Below, piece after piece: positions 43,011 through 52,020 of a stretch of 64,000 nt of DNA. Where the stretch lies: contig NZ_JBBECH010000051.1 of NCBI RefSeq assembly GCF_040881935.1, forward strand, positions 1 to 64,000, in the 5' to 3' direction. The position numbers were made by a program, and so were the translations under genes. How positions within the stretch are numbered: the stretch's first letter is position 1; every line of letters starts with the position of its first letter. The notes under the pieces were generated by a model that was given only the letters and a program-made list of their open reading frames with translations, did not search any database and was not told the origin of the DNA. The stretch comes from Saccharospirillum sp040881935 (GTDB taxonomy: Bacteria; Pseudomonadota; Gammaproteobacteria; Pseudomonadales; Natronospirillaceae).

Positions 43011-43367
43011 ATGATGACGCAAACGACTATTCCACCGCAGGCGCTGGACGACGACCAGCTCGATCTGCTTTTTAAAGCACTGTCGGATCGAACCCGACGC
43101 CGACTGTTGGCTGAACTGGCCCAGGGTGAGGCGTCGGTCAGCGAATTGGCCGCGCCGTTACAGATGTCATTGCCGGCAGCCTCCAAGCACCTTCGCGTGT
43201 TGGAAAATGCGTCTCTTATCAAGCGCACGAAATCCGGCCGGGTGCAGCACTGTGCCCTGCAGGCGGGTGCACTGGCTGACGCCGATGTTTGGCTGGAGCA
43301 TTACCGGGGCTTCTGGAACAATCAGTTGGATGGCTTGCAACACTACCTCGAAGACGACTCTACATGA
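43011..43367 (+). CDS. ArsR family regulator (metal-independent, SRPBCC-linked)
   Basis: A 118-residue winged-HTH protein. LFKALSDRTRRRLLAELAQG and LPAAS-KHLRVLE are the ArsR signature and recognition helix. It lacks the ELCVCD metal-binding motif of metal sensors, as expected of the subgroup encoded with SRPBCC proteins. Start at the ATG pair 43011/43014; no Shine-Dalgarno is visible. It overlaps the next gene by four bases. Confidence 0.9.
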   Translation: MMTQTTIPPQALDDDQLDLLFKALSDRTRRRLLAELAQGEASVSELAAPLQMSLPAASKHLRVLENASLIKRTKSGRVQHCALQAGALADADVWLEHYRGFWNNQLDGLQHYLEDDST

Positions 43368-43795
43368 CCGATGCTGACCTGAGTCTCATCACGCGGCGCC
43401 ACATTAAAGCCAGCCCCAGTCGGGTCTTTACCGCCTGGACAACGCCCGAGGCGCTGAAGTCATGGTGGGGGCCAAAAGGCATTGGCTGCCCGGATGCACA
43501 AATCGATCTGACTGTTGGCGGGCAATACCGCATTGCCAACGAAATGCCCGATGGTCGCTGGTTGTGGATAGAGGGGACCTTTGAGGAAATCGTACCGGAT
43601 GAAAAGCTGGTGTATTCATGGGTATCGAGTGACCAGCAACCGGCGCCCGAGCGAGTGATTGTTCACTTCAAACCGATGAATGAAGGTACTGAAGTGATTG
43701 TAATCCATGAACGGATTGGCAGTGAAGCGGCTGTTGCAGAGCATAAGGCAGGCTGGGAAGGCTGTTTAGACGGGCTCGAAGGCTGGGTAAGGTAA
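43364..43795 (+). CDS. SRPBCC (AHSA1-like) domain protein
   Basis: A 143-residue AHSA1-type protein. TRRHIKASPSRVFTAWTTPE then ALKSWWGPKG is the classic N-terminal signature, and VYSWVSSD and HFKPMNEGTEVIVIHERIGS follow. Start at 43364 in the ATGA overlap with arsR; the frame to 43289 lies inside arsR. Confidence 0.92.
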   Translation: MTDADLSLITRRHIKASPSRVFTAWTTPEALKSWWGPKGIGCPDAQIDLTVGGQYRIANEMPDGRWLWIEGTFEEIVPDEKLVYSWVSSDQQPAPERVIVHFKPMNEGTEVIVIHERIGSEAAVAEHKAGWEGCLDGLEGWVR

Positions 43796-43911
43796 ACACG
43801 GCGCTGATGAGCGACGGTTGGCCTGGCTCGAAATGCATTACCTTCTCGGCTACGGTTGATCTGAGGGTGTTGGCGAGTCTCTTAACAGGTTGTTGAAAAA
43901 GGCTTACTGCC

Positions 43912-44580
43912 TTACCCCAGAAACTGGCCGTACTTGATGCCTATGTAGGCATGCTCCCGCATCAGCATTTCTGCGCGCACGCTGTCGCCTTCGTAGATTG
44001 CCTGAACGATCAGTTGGTGTTGTAGGTGAGCGATTTCCACTTTTCTGAACTCGGCATCCGGATGCTGGGTGTCCATGATGATCGAATCAGCCGAGGCGAA
44101 GGGCAGGTGGTTGTTGCGCGCTATGGCATCGGCAATTGCGCGGCTGCCGGCGCCGTCGAGAATAATGCTGTGAAAGCGCTGGTTGATGTCGCTCCAGTCA
44201 GCGATCAGCGCCTCTGTGAAATCCCCTTTTCGCACCAGGACTTCGCTGTCTTGCAAGCAGGCGTTTAACTGCTGACGATGCTGCTCAGTGACTGGTTTTT
44301 CCGCCATGCGCCGCGCCGCCAGGCCTTCAAGTACGCCGCGTATTTCGATGCCACAGACTACATCCTCTTGGGAAATGCTGCGTACGACAAAGCCTTTTTT
44401 CCCGCTGCGTTCCAGCAAGCCTTCCTGTTCGAGCACACGAAACGCCATTCTGACCGGAGTGCGGGAGACCCCGAATTGCTCGGCAATGGGTAGCTCCTGC
44501 ATCTTGGCGCCGGGCTGGAACGCTCCGTCTCGAATAAAGCGTCGCAGCTGTGAAATGACCGACTGATTAACCTGACTCAT
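43912..44580 (-). CDS. GntR family regulator, FadR/FCD subfamily
   Basis: A 222-residue regulator. LRRFIRDGAFQPGAKMQELP then FGVSRTPVRMAFRVLEQEGL is the GntR winged HTH (about residues 10-75), followed by an all-helical FCD domain with expected metal-binding His residues (about 90-210). Divergent from the TRAP operon at 44830, with GGATCCAC half-sites between, so it probably represses that operon until its organic-acid ligand binds. Confidence 0.92.
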   Translation of the reverse strand: MSQVNQSVISQLRRFIRDGAFQPGAKMQELPIAEQFGVSRTPVRMAFRVLEQEGLLERSGKKGFVVRSISQEDVVCGIEIRGVLEGLAARRMAEKPVTEQHRQQLNACLQDSEVLVRKGDFTEALIADWSDINQRFHSIILDGAGSRAIADAIARNNHLPFASADSIIMDTQHPDAEFRKVEIAHLQHQLIVQAIYEGDSVRAEMLMREHAYIGIKYGQFLG

Positions 44581-44662
44581 GCCCTGGTACCCCTGAAAAT
44601 GCCGACTGCCCCGGCAGTTGTTGTGGTTGGGCGGGCAATCGATGAAATCACCATACTCGATA

Positions 44663-44730
44663 TTTGTGGATCCATAAAATTAAATTTCATTGACCATAGT
44701 CAAGGTAATTACTATCTTGGGATCCACAAG
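44663..44730. promoter_or_regulatory. Paired GntR half-sites in the divergent promoter
   Basis: TTTGTGGATCC at 44663-44673 and GGATCCACAAG at 44720-44730 are inverted and 46 bp apart. The TGTGGATCCACA consensus is of the kind used by FCD-type GntR proteins. Wide spacing suggests looping or two separate half-sites. Confidence 0.55.
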
Positions 44731-44829
44731 CACAAGCACTGTCGTATGAATCACTGTTTCATAAAGACAGCAGATCGACCTTGATACCACTATAAAACCA
44801 ACAATGATTACGATCACAGGAGGCTCTCT

Positions 44830-45828
44830 ATGGCCCATTCATTGCGAAACGGCGTTAAGGCCGTTGCTGCTACTCTCGCCCTGACCACTCCGTTTCTGTC
44901 CGTGCATGCAGAAGAAGAATTGAAACTTGCCCACTTTGTACCACCGGCCCACGTGGTGACCAGTGCCGTTGTTGAGCCGTTCCAAACCGGTATCGAAGCC
45001 GACTCAAACGGTGAGCTGACGGTCCGAGTGTATCCGGGTGGCGAACTGGGTGCTGGCCCGATGGAGCAGTATGTGCGCGCACTGCAGGGCGTAGCTGACA
45101 TTACCTGGGGCCTGGCGGGCTATACCTCATCGCAATTTGGCAAGTCGATGGTGGTGGAATTGCCGGGTGCGATTCCCGAAGGCATGACCGGCTACGACAT
45201 GCTGTGGAACGCTTACGATACGAGCCTGAAGAGTGAGTTCCCCGGCACCAAGCCGCTGGCGTTGTGGGTGAGTGAGCCCAATGTGTTCATTATGAAAGAT
45301 CACGAGATTCGCTCGCCGTCGGATTTGAGCGGTTTGAAAATCCGGGTATCCGGCAGTGTGGCGGGTGAATTCGTCAATGAAATGGGCGGCACCCCGGTGC
45401 AGATGCCTGCTGGTGAAATGTATAACGCCCTGCAAACCGGCCTGATCGACGGCATCATCACCGGTTCCAGTGCCATTACTGACTTTAAACTGGATGAGGT
45501 GGCGAACAGCTATACGCTGGGCGCCCCGTTGGGCCACATCATGTTTTACCTGGTGATGAACCAGCAACGCTACGATGGCTTGTCCGCTGAACATCAGGCC
45601 ATTATAGATGCCAACAGCGGTCGTGGTTTGTCGCAGAGCGGTGAGGAAACCTGGAATGCACTGGCTGACAGCACTCTGGAAAGCGTGCGTGCCGACAGCC
45701 GCAATACGGTGATTGATTTGAGCGAAGACGAAGTGGCCGCGTTTGAAAATGTTGCGGGAACCTTCCTGAGCCGTCAGTTGTCGTCTAACCAGACGCGCGA
45801 TGTACTGAACGATATGCAAAACCGCTGA
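44830..45828 (+). CDS. TRAP transporter substrate-binding protein (DctP type)
   Basis: A 332-residue periplasmic receptor. Signal peptide about 1-27 (cut near VHA/EE), then LKLAHFVPPAHVVTSAVVEP. The SDLSGLKIRVSG segment (about 157-168) has the conserved carboxylate-binding Arg. ALQTGLIDGIITGSSAI is a family block. AGGAGG-type ribosome binding site before the ATG. Operon with dctQ, dctM, an NTF2-like gene and a hydrolase gene. Confidence 0.92.
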   Translation: MAHSLRNGVKAVAATLALTTPFLSVHAEEELKLAHFVPPAHVVTSAVVEPFQTGIEADSNGELTVRVYPGGELGAGPMEQYVRALQGVADITWGLAGYTSSQFGKSMVVELPGAIPEGMTGYDMLWNAYDTSLKSEFPGTKPLALWVSEPNVFIMKDHEIRSPSDLSGLKIRVSGSVAGEFVNEMGGTPVQMPAGEMYNALQTGLIDGIITGSSAITDFKLDEVANSYTLGAPLGHIMFYLVMNQQRYDGLSAEHQAIIDANSGRGLSQSGEETWNALADSTLESVRADSRNTVIDLSEDEVAAFENVAGTFLSRQLSSNQTRDVLNDMQNR

Positions 45829-45845
45829 GCTGAGGAATAGCTGTC

Positions 45846-46361
45846 ATGCTGAGGTTTCTGCAAGTCTGGACCGATCACCTGGTCAGGTTCTCTGCGGTCA
45901 TCGCCGCTCTGGCCCTGATCGGTATCGTCGCTACCATTCTGTTCGATGTCGCCGGCAGAAACCTGATGGGGGCCCCGCTAAGGGGCACCCAGGATCTGGT
46001 GCAGATGGCGCTGATCATTATTATCTTTGGATCGGTCGCCATGGTGGACCGCAAAGACGCTAACGTTGCCGTCGACCTGTTGGAACATCAGTTTTCTCCA
46101 CAGCTTAATCTGCTGCTGACCGTAGTGGGTCGCCTGACCGGCGCCCTGATTTTCTTCGGCATCGCCTGGACCATGGTCGACAGTGCGGCCATCTCCTCGA
46201 TGCTCAATTTAAGTACCAACATTCTGAACATTCCAAAAGCACCGTTTCAATACATCATCGCTGCTTTTTCAATACTAGCGGGCCTATCAATGGTGTTGCG
46301 AGTGGCTTTAATTTTGCTCGGTCGTGACCGGGTGTTGGACACCCTGCCAGGGGATTTGTAA
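45846..46361 (+). CDS. TRAP transporter small permease subunit (DctQ)
   Basis: A 171-residue, four-helix membrane protein. FDVAGRNLMGAPLRGTQDLV is the DctQ signature, and MVDRKDANVAVDLLEHQF the following conserved loop. The stop overlaps the dctM start by one base (TAATG). Confidence 0.92.
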   Translation: MLRFLQVWTDHLVRFSAVIAALALIGIVATILFDVAGRNLMGAPLRGTQDLVQMALIIIIFGSVAMVDRKDANVAVDLLEHQFSPQLNLLLTVVGRLTGALIFFGIAWTMVDSAAISSMLNLSTNILNIPKAPFQYIIAAFSILAGLSMVLRVALILLGRDRVLDTLPGDL

Positions 46362-47665
46362 TGAGTAATGAATTAATCGGCGGGCTGGGTGTTCTGGCGT
46401 TGCTTGTGCTGTTGTTATTGCGCATACCGGTTGCGTTCGCGATCTTTGCCGTGGGCTTTGTCGGGGTGTCTATCCTGGCGTCGCCGGGTAATGCATTGAG
46501 CCTGTTGGCCAGTGAAACCTACACCGTTGCGTCCAATGCCGAACTGATTGTCATCCCGCTGTTTATTCTGATGGGCAATGTCGCCACCGAAACCGGTATG
46601 AGCCGTAAATTATACGACGCGGCTTACGCGGTTATTGGTTCAATTCGCGGCGGCCTTGCATCGGCTACGGTCGTCGGCTGTGCTGGTTTTTCGGCGTTGT
46701 GCGGTTCGTCGGTTGCATCTGCACTGACCATGGGCCGTGTTTCCATTGGTGAGATGGAACGCTTCAATTACAGTCCGAAACTCTCGACCGGGGCCGTGGC
46801 CGCAGGCGGTACACTCGGTATTTTGATTCCGCCTTCAACGGGCTTTGTGATCTATGCGATTCTGACACAGCAATCGATCGGCAAGCTGTTTCTGGCTGGC
46901 GTTATTCCAGGCCTGGTACTCATGTCGTTGTTTGTGCTGATGATCACCTTTCTGGCGTTTATAAAACCCCAGCTAGCACCGCAGGGTCCAAAAACCAACC
47001 TGCAGGAAAAGGCGCAAGGTCTGTTGGGCGCAATTCCCATTACTGTAGTGATTATGCTGACTATCGGTGGCATTTACAGCGGGATTTTTTCGCCGGTTGA
47101 AGCCGCGGCTGTCGGTGCGGGCCTGGTTATTGTCTATGGGTTTGCAACGCGAACTCTGACGCCGGGCACCTTGTGGCGTTCCACGCGTGGTGCGGTGATT
47201 ACCACCACGACCGTCATGCTGATTCTGATTGCCGCCCACATGCTTAACCCGTTTCTGGCGCTGAGCCATATTCCGACCGCTGTTGGTGAGATGCTGATGG
47301 GGCTCGACGTGGGGCCCTACGGCATACTGTTGCTGATTCTGCTAACCTATCTGGTGCTCGGCTGTTTCCTGGAAGGCTTTGCCATGCTGGTGCTGACCAT
47401 GCCGATCTTTTTTCCGGTGATTACCGCCCTGGGCTTCGACCCGATCTGGTTTGGTGTCTTGGTGGTACTGACGTTGGAAATGGGGCTGATCAGTCCACCG
47501 GTGGGCATCAATGTGTTTATCGTCAAATCAGTGGCGCCTAAAGTACCATTGGGTGATATTTTCATCGGCGTTGCACCCTTCTGGCTGATGATGCTGGTAG
47601 CTATCGCACTCTACGTGATGTTCCCGCAGATCGTTTTGTTTTTACCCAACACCATGATTACCTGA
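46361..47665 (+). CDS. TRAP transporter large permease subunit (DctM)
   Basis: A 434-residue sodium symporter subunit. ALCGSSVASALTMGRVSIGE, IPPSTGFVIYAILTQQSIGK and the C-terminal GLISPPVGINVFIVKSVAP are the DctM repeats. Forms a complex with the two preceding gene products. Confidence 0.94.
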   Translation: MSNELIGGLGVLALLVLLLLRIPVAFAIFAVGFVGVSILASPGNALSLLASETYTVASNAELIVIPLFILMGNVATETGMSRKLYDAAYAVIGSIRGGLASATVVGCAGFSALCGSSVASALTMGRVSIGEMERFNYSPKLSTGAVAAGGTLGILIPPSTGFVIYAILTQQSIGKLFLAGVIPGLVLMSLFVLMITFLAFIKPQLAPQGPKTNLQEKAQGLLGAIPITVVIMLTIGGIYSGIFSPVEAAAVGAGLVIVYGFATRTLTPGTLWRSTRGAVITTTTVMLILIAAHMLNPFLALSHIPTAVGEMLMGLDVGPYGILLLILLTYLVLGCFLEGFAMLVLTMPIFFPVITALGFDPIWFGVLVVLTLEMGLISPPVGINVFIVKSVAPKVPLGDIFIGVAPFWLMMLVAIALYVMFPQIVLFLPNTMIT

Positions 47666-47678
47666 GAGAGTTTTCGTA

Positions 47679-48146
47679 ATGACAACCGACCCGGCAGTGC
47701 TGAACACTTTATTGGCAGAGCACGCCATTCACCGCCTGGTACTCGATGCCCAGCATGCATTGGATACCAAACAGTTTGAATATTTTGTGCAACTGTTTAC
47801 GCCCGAGGGTCGCCTCTACCGGCCCACCACGCCCGACCCACTGATCGGGCGAGAGGCGATACTGCAGGCCTATCTGAAGAACCCACCAAACCGACTGAAC
47901 CGCCACCTGGTAACCAACCAGCGAGTCACACTGGTGTCCGAAACCGAGGCAGATTCACTGGCTTATGTAACGTTGTATTCGAGTGAAGCCGGTGAACTGG
48001 AATCCGAGGTCTTCGGTGCACCGGTTCACCGCAGTCTCGTTGGCGAGTACCATGACCGCTGTGTGTTAACCGACGCCGGCTGGCGTTTGCAGGAACGCCG
48101 GGCGCTGTTTGTTCTGAATCAACCGATAGCGAGTCAGCAACCATGA
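47679..48146 (+). CDS. NTF2-like / SnoaL family protein
   Basis: A 155-residue alpha+beta-barrel protein of the SnoaL_4 kind. The N-terminal helix pair EHAIHRLVLDAQHALDTKQF and YFVQLFTPEGRLYRP are followed by NRHLVTNQRVTLVSETEADS. Relatives are often subunits or stand-alone isomerases and hydratases in catabolic pathways. Its ATGA overlap with the hydrolase gene implies a joint function on the transported compound, which is unidentified. Confidence 0.8.
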   Translation: MTTDPAVLNTLLAEHAIHRLVLDAQHALDTKQFEYFVQLFTPEGRLYRPTTPDPLIGREAILQAYLKNPPNRLNRHLVTNQRVTLVSETEADSLAYVTLYSSEAGELESEVFGAPVHRSLVGEYHDRCVLTDAGWRLQERRALFVLNQPIASQQP

Positions 48147-48850
48147 AACCGACCCTTATGTTACTGCCTGGGCTGATGTGCGATCACACCGTCTGGGAAG
48201 ACCAGATCGCGGCACTAAGTGAAGCCTGGGATTGCATCGTTGTCGACTACGAAAGCGACGATAACCTGGTCACCATGGCCAAACGCGTGCTTAACCAGGC
48301 TCCGGATACCTTCGCCATGGCAGGTCACTCCATGGGCGGACGCGTCGCGCTGGAAGTGATGCGCCTGGCCCCGGAAAAAGTACAGCGCCTGGCGCTGCTC
48401 GATACCGGCTATGCGGCACTGGCAGAAGGTGAGGCAGGTGAGAAAGAAGTGAAAGGCCGGATGGCCCGGGTAAAAACCGCTCATGATCAGGGGGTGGCTG
48501 CTATGGCCCGCGATTGGGTGACTGGCATGATCCACCCGGACAGGCTTAACGACACAGCTTTGATCAACGACATCATCACCATGTTCGATCGCAAAAACCC
48601 GGCGATTTTCGAAGCCCAGATCAAAGCGTTAATAGAGCGCCCGGATGCAACGCCGGTACTGGCCAGCATCGACTGCCCAACCACCTTCATCGTCGGCCGA
48701 CAGGATGCCTGGAGCACGCCTGAGCAGCATCAGGCGATGGCGGATCAGGTGCGGCACAGTCGAATCGAGATCATCGAGAACGCGGGCCATATGAGTACCA
48801 TGGAACAACCCAGAGCGATGACTGAAGCGTTCTGGCAGTGGTTGAGTTAA
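48143..48850 (+). CDS. Alpha/beta-fold hydrolase
   Basis: A 235-residue serine hydrolase. The nucleophile elbow is AGHSMGGRVA (Ser about 64), the acid residue lies in VGRQDAWSTPEQ and the base in ENAGHMSTMEQP. The fold begins MLLPGLMCDHTVWEDQ, a short enol-lactonase or esterase-like form. As the last gene of the TRAP operon, it could open a lactone or ester taken up by the transporter. Confidence 0.88.
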   Translation: MKPTLMLLPGLMCDHTVWEDQIAALSEAWDCIVVDYESDDNLVTMAKRVLNQAPDTFAMAGHSMGGRVALEVMRLAPEKVQRLALLDTGYAALAEGEAGEKEVKGRMARVKTAHDQGVAAMARDWVTGMIHPDRLNDTALINDIITMFDRKNPAIFEAQIKALIERPDATPVLASIDCPTTFIVGRQDAWSTPEQHQAMADQVRHSRIEIIENAGHMSTMEQPRAMTEAFWQWLS

Positions 48851-48861
48851 GGGAGTCTTTT

Positions 48862-48980
48862 GTAGGAGTCCGGTCCTCTGGGCGATCGGTAGCAAAACCA
48901 ACCGGTGAAACTGACCATTGCCAATGGTTTTTTACACCGGCCAGGATTCTCTCAGGTCGCGCAGAGGACTGCCCTCCTAC
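48862..48980. repeat. BIME-like inverted pair of REP-like units
   Basis: GTAGGAGTCCGGTCCTCTGG at 48862 and its inverted relative ending GAGGACTGCCCTCCTAC at 48980 enclose about 70 bp that contains a small ACCATTGCCAATGGT palindrome. The right unit matches 16460-16483 closely. It lies just after the hydrolase stop, before the convergent RDD gene. Confidence 0.65.
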
Positions 48981-49000
48981 GGGTTATGTGCCACGGGTGG

Positions 49001-49921
49001 TCAATCCTCCGCCACATTAAACCGATGCATCCGGCTGTCCCACCGACTGAAAATTCCAATGTCATAGCCATACGTCAGATTAATCATCAACGGCCCCTGG
49101 GTCCGAACTCGATCATTCTCCTGTAATAAACGCTCGGCGATGGCGGCGGCCAGGTCTGCATCGTTCACCCGGTTTTCAGTCAGCATTACCTGCACACTGG
49201 TAAAACGATTTTCAGCATCACCATCACCCCGTCCGGCGTCTACCCGGGTCATTTGCACACGACTAATGGTGTCCAGACGCATCAGCAGCTCCGCGCTGCG
49301 GTCCAGGTCCGGTTGTGGCTGGGCGATGTTGGATTGCAGCACCGCCGCCGGCAACGACAACGCCAGTACCAGAATAAAACCGACCACAACCGAATGGCCA
49401 AGCCAGATGGGTTCCGGCCGGTTCGGGTCGCTTTCCAGATTGACGACAAAGGTGCGGCAAATCCAGTCGTGTGGGCCCTGGCGGGTGCGGCGATTGAACA
49501 GCATCAGATAAGCTGTTGATACCAGGCCACCGAACAGTATCAGGGACAGCGGATAGATCCACAGCGTGGGCAGCAGGGCCGAAGGCAGGCCGGAGCCCTG
49601 TACAAAAAACGGGGTGATCAGAATCAGGCTGCGCAATAGCGAGACATCGAGTTTGACGCTCTCGTTGTGCAGATTCACCACGCGAATCGCCAGCAGGCGC
49701 TTGCCAATCGTCTGGCCGTTGTTCAGTTCACTGTTTAGTATGCCGAAATGCAGCAGCGCAATCACAAAGCCAATGGCGCGAGCCCAGACAGACAGCTCGA
49801 CAAAATAGGATTCGAATACCAAGCCCAGCACAAAACCAACCGAAACCAGCACAGCGGCATCAATGACCAGGGCGCCTATGCGGCGGGAAAGGCTACTCAG
49901 CCAGTCGGGGGACGCTAACAT
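49001..49921 (-). CDS. RDD family membrane protein
   Basis: A 306-residue protein with an N-terminal RDD domain (SRRIGALVIDAAVLVSVGFV, then NNGQTIGKRLLAIRVV) of about three to four helices, a further helix near 175-195, and a soluble C-terminal domain of about 100 residues with a DTISRVQMTRVDAG stretch. RDD proteins are poorly characterised; some act in ion transport. The C-terminal extension is not part of the RDD family proper. No operon partners. Confidence 0.82.
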   Translation of the reverse strand: MLASPDWLSSLSRRIGALVIDAAVLVSVGFVLGLVFESYFVELSVWARAIGFVIALLHFGILNSELNNGQTIGKRLLAIRVVNLHNESVKLDVSLLRSLILITPFFVQGSGLPSALLPTLWIYPLSLILFGGLVSTAYLMLFNRRTRQGPHDWICRTFVVNLESDPNRPEPIWLGHSVVVGFILVLALSLPAAVLQSNIAQPQPDLDRSAELLMRLDTISRVQMTRVDAGRGDGDAENRFTSVQVMLTENRVNDADLAAAIAERLLQENDRVRTQGPLMINLTYGYDIGIFSRWDSRMHRFNVAED

Positions 49922-50128
49922 GCACTCTCAACCTGAAACCAAAAACAGGCGCTAATCATACCTGATTTGGCGAACTAGGCAGGAATGGCTGCCTGACTGA
50001 CTAACTAAAAGAATATTGGGAGAGCAATCCTACCTCCCCTCGCGGGTTCAGGCGATGGGGTAACAAAACTTGCGGTGACCTTGGTTTTCGAACAAGGTCA
50101 CCGCTGAGTGGTAGGATCTGGCTGGCGT

Positions 50129-51079
50129 TTACTCGGCTTCGAGCAACTGCTCCAGAGTGTGCAGCGATTCCATCGCTGGCAGGCATTGCTCGACGCTGGC
50201 ATTGGGTTCCCGGCCTTCCTTGATGGCGGCGAAGAACTCACGGTCCTGCAGTTCGATGCCGTTGTTCGATACCGCAACACCGCTCAGATCGACCGGGTTT
50301 TCATTGCCGTCGACCAGATCGTCGTAACGGGCAATGTAGGTGCCGTTGTCGCAAATATAGCGGAAGAAAGTGCCGAACGGACCATCGTTGTTGAACGACA
50401 GCGACAGGGTGCAGATGGCGCCGCTGGGCACCTTCATGCCGATGCTCATGTCCATCGAAATGCCCAGGGTCGGGTGAATCGGCCCCTGCAATGCCTGCAG
50501 CTTGCTGGCGCGTTCACCAACCTGATACTGGAACAGGTCGACGGTGTGGCAAGCGTGGTGCCACAGCAGGTGGTCGGTCCAGCTGCGTTCCTGGCCCAGC
50601 GCATTCTTGTTGCTGCGACGGAAGAAATAGGTCTGCACATCCATCTGTTGAACCTTCAGCTCACCCTTCTGGATTTTATCGTGAATCCACTGGTGGCTGG
50701 GGTTAAAGCGGCGGGTGTGACCGGCCATTGCAACCAGCCCGGTTTCTTTCTGGACTTTGACCAGTTCGCGGGCGTCGTCGATGTTATCGGCCATCGGGAT
50801 TTCGACCATGACGTGCTTACCGGCTTTCAAGCAGGCAATCGCCTGGCTGGCGTGAACCTGGGTTGGTGTGGCCAGAATAACGGCATCCAACTCGGGTTGA
50901 GCGAGGGCATCGCCCAGTTCGGTGAATGAATGGGGGATGTTCTGCTCTTTAGCGAATGCTGCCGTCTTTTCTGCGTCGCGGCCAACGACCGAATGAACTT
51001 CAATGCCGTCGATCTTACGGACTGCATCCAGGTGTTTCATGCCAAAGGCACCGGCGGCACCGGCGATACAAATTTTCAT
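50129..51079 (-). CDS. ligC: 4-carboxy-2-hydroxymuconate-6-semialdehyde dehydrogenase
   Basis: A 316-residue NAD(P)-dependent Gfo/Idh/MocA oxidoreductase that turns the ring-cleavage product of protocatechuate (as its hemiacetal) into 2-pyrone-4,6-dicarboxylate. ICIAGAAGAFGMKHLDA is the Rossmann motif. GHTRRFNPSHQWIHDKI, QQMDVQTYFFRR, RSWTDHLLWHHACHTVDLF and FRYICDNGTYIARYDDLV match LigC closely as I remember the Sphingobium sequence. Last in the operon; ATGA overlap with the upstream dehydrogenase gene. The upper enzyme LigAB is not in the window. Confidence 0.9.
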   Translation of the reverse strand: MKICIAGAAGAFGMKHLDAVRKIDGIEVHSVVGRDAEKTAAFAKEQNIPHSFTELGDALAQPELDAVILATPTQVHASQAIACLKAGKHVMVEIPMADNIDDARELVKVQKETGLVAMAGHTRRFNPSHQWIHDKIQKGELKVQQMDVQTYFFRRSNKNALGQERSWTDHLLWHHACHTVDLFQYQVGERASKLQALQGPIHPTLGISMDMSIGMKVPSGAICTLSLSFNNDGPFGTFFRYICDNGTYIARYDDLVDGNENPVDLSGVAVSNNGIELQDREFFAAIKEGREPNASVEQCLPAMESLHTLEQLLEAE

Positions 51080-51990
51080 CGTTGAACCTCCTTCATGGGA
51101 GTGAGTTGAAAGGTCTTGATCATGGCATCGGTGGTGTCGGCGTAGTTCGCCGGGTCAGCAACGATGCCCGAGTGTCCCAGGCGGTCTTGCCAGCGAACAG
51201 TGCTCGCCGACAACGGCTCTTCAAGGCCCAGGTGGTTCAGAAAGTGGCACACCTCTTCCATTTCCGAGGCGCGGCGAATGCCATGCTGGGTCATGCGCTC
51301 CAGGTTGTAACCGGCGCGTTTTTCCCAGTCGAAACCCGGGTGGGAATGTTCCAGCGAGGCGAGCACCTGAGTGTCGACACCGGCCAGTCGCCCGGCCAGT
51401 ACACACTCGGCAAAGAGGGCTTCCATTCCTTTGACCATGATGCTGCGCACCATTTTGATTGAGGATGCGGTGCCTACCGGGCCCGGTTCAATCGTAGCAT
51501 TCATCGCCAGGGCGTCCAGAACCACTTTGGCGTCGTCGACATGCGGCCCGCTGAGTAACAACGGCGTACGATTCCTGGCCGGGTTAACCGGCGCCATCAC
51601 GGCGACGTCGACATAGCGTCCTCCGGCAGCTTCAATCACACCAGCCGAGGCCTGCTTGGTTTGCGGAGCACAGGAGTTGCAGTCGAGAAACAGGGTGCCT
51701 TTATGCATCAGTGGTGCAGTGGCATTCGCAACTGCCAACGCCTGATCGGCCGTCACCACTGAAATTACTATATCGGCCTCACTGATTGCGACTTCAAGAC
51801 TGGCACACACCGGTACTTGTAATGCATCGCACCGGGTTTGCATGGCCTGCTGTGCTGTTGTGCCCGGTGTTTCAGTCAAAACATCGTAACTGCTAACCGA
51901 ACTGACCGGGCTGTGATCCATTCCGCTCCAGAATGCTTCGGCGGCTTCACCGAAACCGATGAAACAGAGTTTAAGATCGGTCGTGTTCAT
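51076..51990 (-). CDS. DUF1932 NAD-binding dehydrogenase, lig-cluster associated
   Basis: A 304-residue protein of the beta-hydroxyacid dehydrogenase fold with a C-terminal DUF1932 domain. LKLCFIGFGEAAEAFWSGM is the Rossmann start, LFLDCNSCAPQTKQASAGVI the family's substrate loop, and SSIKMVRSIMVKGMEALFAE holds the catalytic Lys. It has no established step in the protocatechuate 4,5-pathway, yet lies between ligC and ligI on the same transcript. It may reduce or oxidise a side product. Start at 51990; the frame to 52020 is only the leader. Confidence 0.82.
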   Translation of the reverse strand: MNTTDLKLCFIGFGEAAEAFWSGMDHSPVSSVSSYDVLTETPGTTAQQAMQTRCDALQVPVCASLEVAISEADIVISVVTADQALAVANATAPLMHKGTLFLDCNSCAPQTKQASAGVIEAAGGRYVDVAVMAPVNPARNRTPLLLSGPHVDDAKVVLDALAMNATIEPGPVGTASSIKMVRSIMVKGMEALFAECVLAGRLAGVDTQVLASLEHSHPGFDWEKRAGYNLERMTQHGIRRASEMEEVCHFLNHLGLEEPLSASTVRWQDRLGHSGIVADPANYADTTDAMIKTFQLTPMKEVQR

Positions 51991-52020
51991 GGTCTTCTCC
52001 CTCGTCTGTCCGGATAACAA

